Shown one piece after another: positions 60,541-64,000 of a stretch of DNA of 64,000 nucleotides. Position numbers and translations under genes: made by a program. How positions within the stretch are numbered: the first letter of the stretch is position 1; each line of letters begins with the position of its first letter. Below the pieces are notes generated by a model. It had not been told where the DNA came from. It searched no databases and was given only the letters and a program-made list of their open reading frames with translations. This DNA is from Parasponia andersonii (lineage: Eukaryota; Streptophyta; Magnoliopsida; Rosales; Cannabaceae), in the NCBI GenBank assembly GCA_002914805.1, contig JXTB01000081.1, positions 610,450 through 674,449 on the forward strand, in the 5' to 3' direction.

Positions 60541-60698
60541 TACAATGATTTATTTATATAATGATGAATTTGGTTGCAATTAAATTAAGTATATTTAATC
60601 ATAATAGATTATATTTTTTGTGAAAAAAACTTTTAAGGAGAGATTTTTTAATCAAGACATAATAATAATTATTCTTTTAGTCACAAAATTTTCACATT

Positions 60699-60722
60699 TA
60701 GTCACAAATTTTATTGTGACTA
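60699..60722. repeat. Hairpin TAGTCACAA / TTGTGACTA
   Basis: Nine-base perfect arms (60699-60707 and 60714-60722) with a six-base loop. A further TTTAGTCACAAAA copy starts near 60676. Repeated TAGTCACAA-type motifs and the CACTACAAAAA string about 250 bp to the right are typical of the ends of plant CACTA or related MITE families. No complete element could be drawn. Confidence 0.55.
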
Positions 60723-61398
60723 AAAAGTGAAATTTTTCGTAAAATTAGTTAGATTTCAGGTCAACAAACAAAATAAAATAAACTTTGTTACATTTATCCG
60801 TGAGAGCACGTATAAAACAAAATTATGGACATCAAAACTGATCATTCAATAAGTAAATCAAAATATACATACAATTAACTGACGCAATAGTTGTAGAATT
60901 GTACCAAATTCTAATAAATTTATCAACATTTAATTGATAAGTTTACAAACCTGTTAATAACGCCAAAAAACGTTGCACTACAAAAAAAAAAAAAAATAAA
61001 AATAAAAATAAATTGAGAATAGAAATACTAATTTAAAGGGAAATCACAAATTTCCCATCTATTGTATTTTTTGTTCTTTTTCTGCGAAAGTAGTTGCTAT
61101 CATAGATTTGGATTTTTTTATTGTCTTAATCAAAAAGTAAATAAAAATAAAATAAATGTACATCTTTGAGTTTAATCTATGTGCAAATTTAAGTCGAATT
61201 GGTTTAGACATGATTTATTGCATCTTCCCATAATAATGACTTAAGAAATGCTACGTTTTCTTTAATTTTGGGTATTTGATTATTGTGTTATCTTTTAGGT
61301 ACTTGTATTAATTAATTAATTTTATGCTATATCTAATGCATTCTGTTCTTAATTGATATCTCATTTGTGCCTTATGTTTAAATTGGGAAGGAAAAAAT

Positions 61399-61455
61399 AA
61401 AGGGAAATTAGGTTAAATATGCATTATAAGAGGCATATTTTGGCACATATGCTTC
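61399..61455 (+). mobile_element. Second copy of the Mutator-type terminal repeat
   Basis: GGGAAATTAGGTTAAATATGC followed about 10-20 bp later by CATATTTTGGCACATATGC matches the minus-strand end of the element at 3018-2945 in both blocks. The element would extend to the right. No matching inverted end is seen before 64000, so it is a lone end or the far end lies outside. Confidence 0.6.
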
Positions 61456-61576
61456 CCTCAATAAAACTCTGAAAAATATGCATATACCCACCTGAAATGT
61501 CACTTCTGCCCTTTATAATTGGTTTATAATGTATATGTCGCTCTTCTCCTCTTTAACCAAGCTGTAGCTCCTTATT

Positions 61577-61577
61577 N
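61577..61577. other. Ambiguous base (N)
   Basis: The only N in the window, just before an A run. It indicates a point of uncertain assembly. Confidence 0.99.
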
Positions 61578-61728
61578 AAAAATAAATACACGTACACATT
61601 AAATAAGAAAACACAAGATTATTATTAATGGACAAGAGACAAAAAAAAAAAAAAAAAGCATAATCGCTTCAACATGAAAATTGAAGACCAAAGTACACAA
61701 CATCAAGAATCAATCTCTGAAGATTGAT

Positions 61729-61755
61729 CATCATCATCATCATCATCATCATCAT
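61729..61755 (+). repeat. (CAT)n microsatellite
   Basis: A run of about nine CAT units. Confidence 0.95.
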
Positions 61756-61863
61756 AATAACACAACACAACAACACAATGGACTCAACTACTTGACCAAT
61801 TAACTGGATCATTATTCATCCGCTAAATTAACTACTGTGACGAACTCCGTACCACAGGGCTGA

Positions 61864-62679
61864 TTAGGCTTGACCCTTCAAGGCAAGAACCTTAGCCCAA
61901 GCCGGCCTAGCGGTGATATCAGCGACCCAAGCATTCACATGGGGTCGAGACTCAAAATGCTTCTTCAAACTCGTCCCCAACAGGCCCTGTAGATTGGGAA
62001 GGTGGTGAAGATCAGCCAAGCTGAAGCAATCACAGCCCAAGTACTTGGAGTTGGAAAGCCGATTCTCGTACACATCCAGAACCTTCTCCAGCTTGGCCTC
62101 GTTTTCCTCCACAACCGCCTGGTCCATGGTCAACCCAAACAATGGCTTGTAGACTATTTCCCACCCCAATTTCGACGTCACTGGATCGAAGTGGTGAGCT
62201 TCCACCTCCATCCAAACCGACGCAATCGCCTTCTTCTTTGAGTCCGATGGTACCAACTCTGTTCCCTTCTGTCCGTATTATTCTTCCTCTATGTACTTCG
62301 TAATCGCCCTCGATTCTGCGATTAATTAAAAAAAAAAAAAGAAGTTAAACCAAAAAAAAAAAAAACAAAATCTATTACGGCGGTGGAGTTAGAGAGTTAA
62401 AAAATCAGCGAAATTAATCATTTACCGAAGAGCTGTAAATCTCCATCCTCGAAAGCCGGAACTTGACCGAATGGCTGCAATTTTAAATAAATATTTGGAG
62501 ATTGATAATTCGTAGAAACTGAAATCCAAGTATTGTTGTTGAGATTTTGACTTACATTGAGAGAAATGAAAGGCTCTTGTTTATGAGCTCCTGCTCGCAT
62601 GTCGACGGGGACGACATCGAACTCGAGCTCGCTGCGTGGCGGTGGAGAAAGGGCTTCCATGGACTTGGATGACCGCCAT
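61864..62679 (-). pseudogene. Phi-class glutathione S-transferase, pseudogene
   Basis: Three exons at normal phi-GST positions: 62679-62556, 62474-62426 (49 bp, the usual size) and 62315-61864. Exon 1 opens [16 protein letters not shown] with the catalytic-Ser region. It then loses the segment expected before ELEF (about eight codons plus a frame change) and resumes as [20 protein letters not shown] in another frame. Exon 2 reads [16 protein letters not shown]. Exon 3 starts ESRAITKYIEEE and meets an in-frame TAA (62280-62278). After it come the normal C-terminal helical domain ([37 protein letters not shown]) and stop. Phi GSTs conjugate glutathione to xenobiotics and carry flavonoids. Two independent lesions with otherwise good sequence and intact splice sites indicate a recent loss. 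A shortened open frame starting at 62660 bypasses the first lesion but lacks the catalytic N-terminus. Confidence 0.85.
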
Positions 62680-64000
62680 GACTACTGCTTGCTTTACAAT
62701 TTGATATATAATATGAAGGAACTAAGAAGTTTTCCGGGAATATCGATGAATATATAGATCGTTGTGCGGTCTAAAATCCTACGTGAGTTAAGTGCGACCT
62801 CATCCGAAAAGGTTATATGCGACTTTTACCGCATAAATTACGTGCGATCTCCTCCGAAAGAAAAGGAAACTAGTCTGTTTCGTCAGACAGGTAACCTGCA
62901 AGAAAAGGGAAACAGAAGTCTCTCTTTCATGATCGACCAGATATCCGTTTTAAGTGGTTACCCAATTATGTTGTTACTCAAATTGTATTACCCGATTGTA
63001 GTTACCCATTTTCACAATTAAGAACATTGAGTTACTCTCATCTATATAAAGGAAGCTCAATGTTTCAGACCAGGATCTCCGAATTACGATATTCTGATTT
63101 TCTGATTTCTAAATTCTGACTTAAGATTTGAAAGAGAGATTTCCAGATGAGACATTGTAACTCTATTTGTAATTCTCCAGAAAATAGTGAAAAACAGTGG
63201 ACGTAAATTCATCTTTTTCGGGACTGAACTACTATAAAATTGTCTCTTTATTTATTTTGATTAATAACCCAATTCACACAAATTACCTCTCTTAACTTTT
63301 TCTAAATTTATTGTTGACAAAACCACCTTCCAACTGATGATGTAAAGTAAAAGGTCTTGATGGTCAAATCAAAAAAAAAAAAAATTGACTAAGAAGTTTC
63401 TGGAGGTGGGGGGTACGAGAAGGGCGGAAAACAAAAGGAAATATTCTACTTGTTCCACTTGTGAGGAAAACGTGGGGAGTTGATTAGCCTATTTATTTTA
63501 TTTATTTTTCAATGTGGAAGAAAAAGAAAGCTTTCGCAAGATTAAAAATAAAATACGTTTATTCAACAAAAGTACATAACTCAAAGGATGTGAATTGTTC
63601 GACTTCGTTGTGTCTCTAAGACTAAATTGACTGGTTTTTGATGGATTTCGCACCGGCATGTTTGTTCAAAGAGTTTTTTCGTTTCATAATTTGGAGTGAT
63701 TCTCACTCACCACCCACCTTGAACTCCCGCAATCTTCTAAAGTCGACTAAGTTCCACCATTGTTAATTATTATTTAATTATATAAACAATTTGAGTGGAA
63801 TGTAGGGACAGGCTAGTTAGAACCTACCTGTTATCCTGCCGGGCTAATTGTTTCCAACCTAAGAAGCAACTATTTCAGTAATTTAGTTCTCAAAATTTAT
63901 TTTAATTGTGATAATTATATTTTTGAATTTTATGATTTAAAAGAATTTAAATTTTGAATAGGCTAAATTATAATGTGTTACTAAATTTTTGGGAAAAAAA
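62680..64000. other. GST 5' flank, LTR-like remnant, spacer
   Basis: Directly upstream of the GST start, at about 62760-63290, is sequence with LTR character (separate entry). From 63290 to the window end the DNA is AT-rich with no recognised gene. Confidence 0.5.
62760..63290 (+). mobile_element. LTR-like remnant, possible solo LTR
   Basis: The stretch has a TATATAAAGG promoter element near 63043. It is followed by a transcript-like leader with GAAAAACAGTGGACGTAA and a GGGACTGAACTACTATAAAA-type ending, features common at the 3' part of plant retrotransposon LTRs. No internal coding region, primer-binding site or second LTR is seen next to it, so a solo LTR or LTR fossil is most likely. Its exact ends and target duplication are not resolved. 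Family and age are unknown. Confidence 0.4.

Larger units (their letters stand above)
60541..61863. other. AT-rich spacer with element ends
   Basis: Contains a hairpin (60699-60722), a CACTACAAAAA sequence at about 60975, the Mutator-type terminal repeat at 61399, one ambiguous base (N, 61577) and a (CAT)n run (61729-61755). No gene is seen. The last 200 bases are probably the 3' flank of the GST pseudogene. Confidence 0.5.

Overview
The window is nuclear DNA of a flowering plant, almost certainly a core eudicot and possibly a rosid. The evidence is AT-rich intergenic DNA, GT-AG introns, CT-rich 5' leaders and plant-only gene families. No species is assigned. One ambiguous base (N at 61577) marks it as assembled sequence.

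Layout. 1-3018: one end of a Mutator-like DNA transposon. It carries a decayed DUF1985 gene on the minus strand, and its predicted first intron is packed with TCGAAA repeats. 3019-13605: AT-rich spacer with an RNase H fossil and SINE-like scraps, then the upstream region of a gibberellin receptor gene (GID1B-type, 13606-15120, plus). 15121-24331: spacer with a hAT-like element and two orphan exon-like segments, then a P-class PPR gene (22019-24331, minus). 24332-31216: spacer. 31217-35819: a nine-exon LEC14B-type WD40 gene (plus). 36968-39959: a 5'-truncated LINE with a perfect 17-bp target duplication. 41727-42944: an intronless secreted LRR gene (minus). 47100-49319: a six-exon histidine phosphotransfer protein gene (AHP, minus), which I put together from short exons. 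51461-56543: an ATG18g/BCAS3-type autophagy gene (minus) whose C-terminal coding tail has decayed. 58380-60540: a copia fossil. 61864-62679: a phi-class glutathione S-transferase pseudogene (minus), with an LTR-like remnant beyond it.

The host genes do not form a pathway cluster, as is normal in plants. Two belong to hormone signalling (GID1B for gibberellin, AHP for cytokinin), one to autophagy, one to organellar RNA metabolism (PPR), and one possibly to CUL4-DDB1 ubiquitin ligases (LEC14B-type, with WDxR motifs).

The most unusual signal is at 1290-2640. More than fifty same-strand TCGAAA-type motifs are arranged in a higher-order repeat of about 206 bp, inside or next to a DUF1985 transposon gene. 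Arabidopsis VANDAL elements use DUF1985-type VANC proteins that bind short repeated motifs in their own non-coding DNA and remove silencing. The arrangement here looks like the cis half of such a system with a different motif. That reading is an inference, and the local DUF1985 copy is broken.
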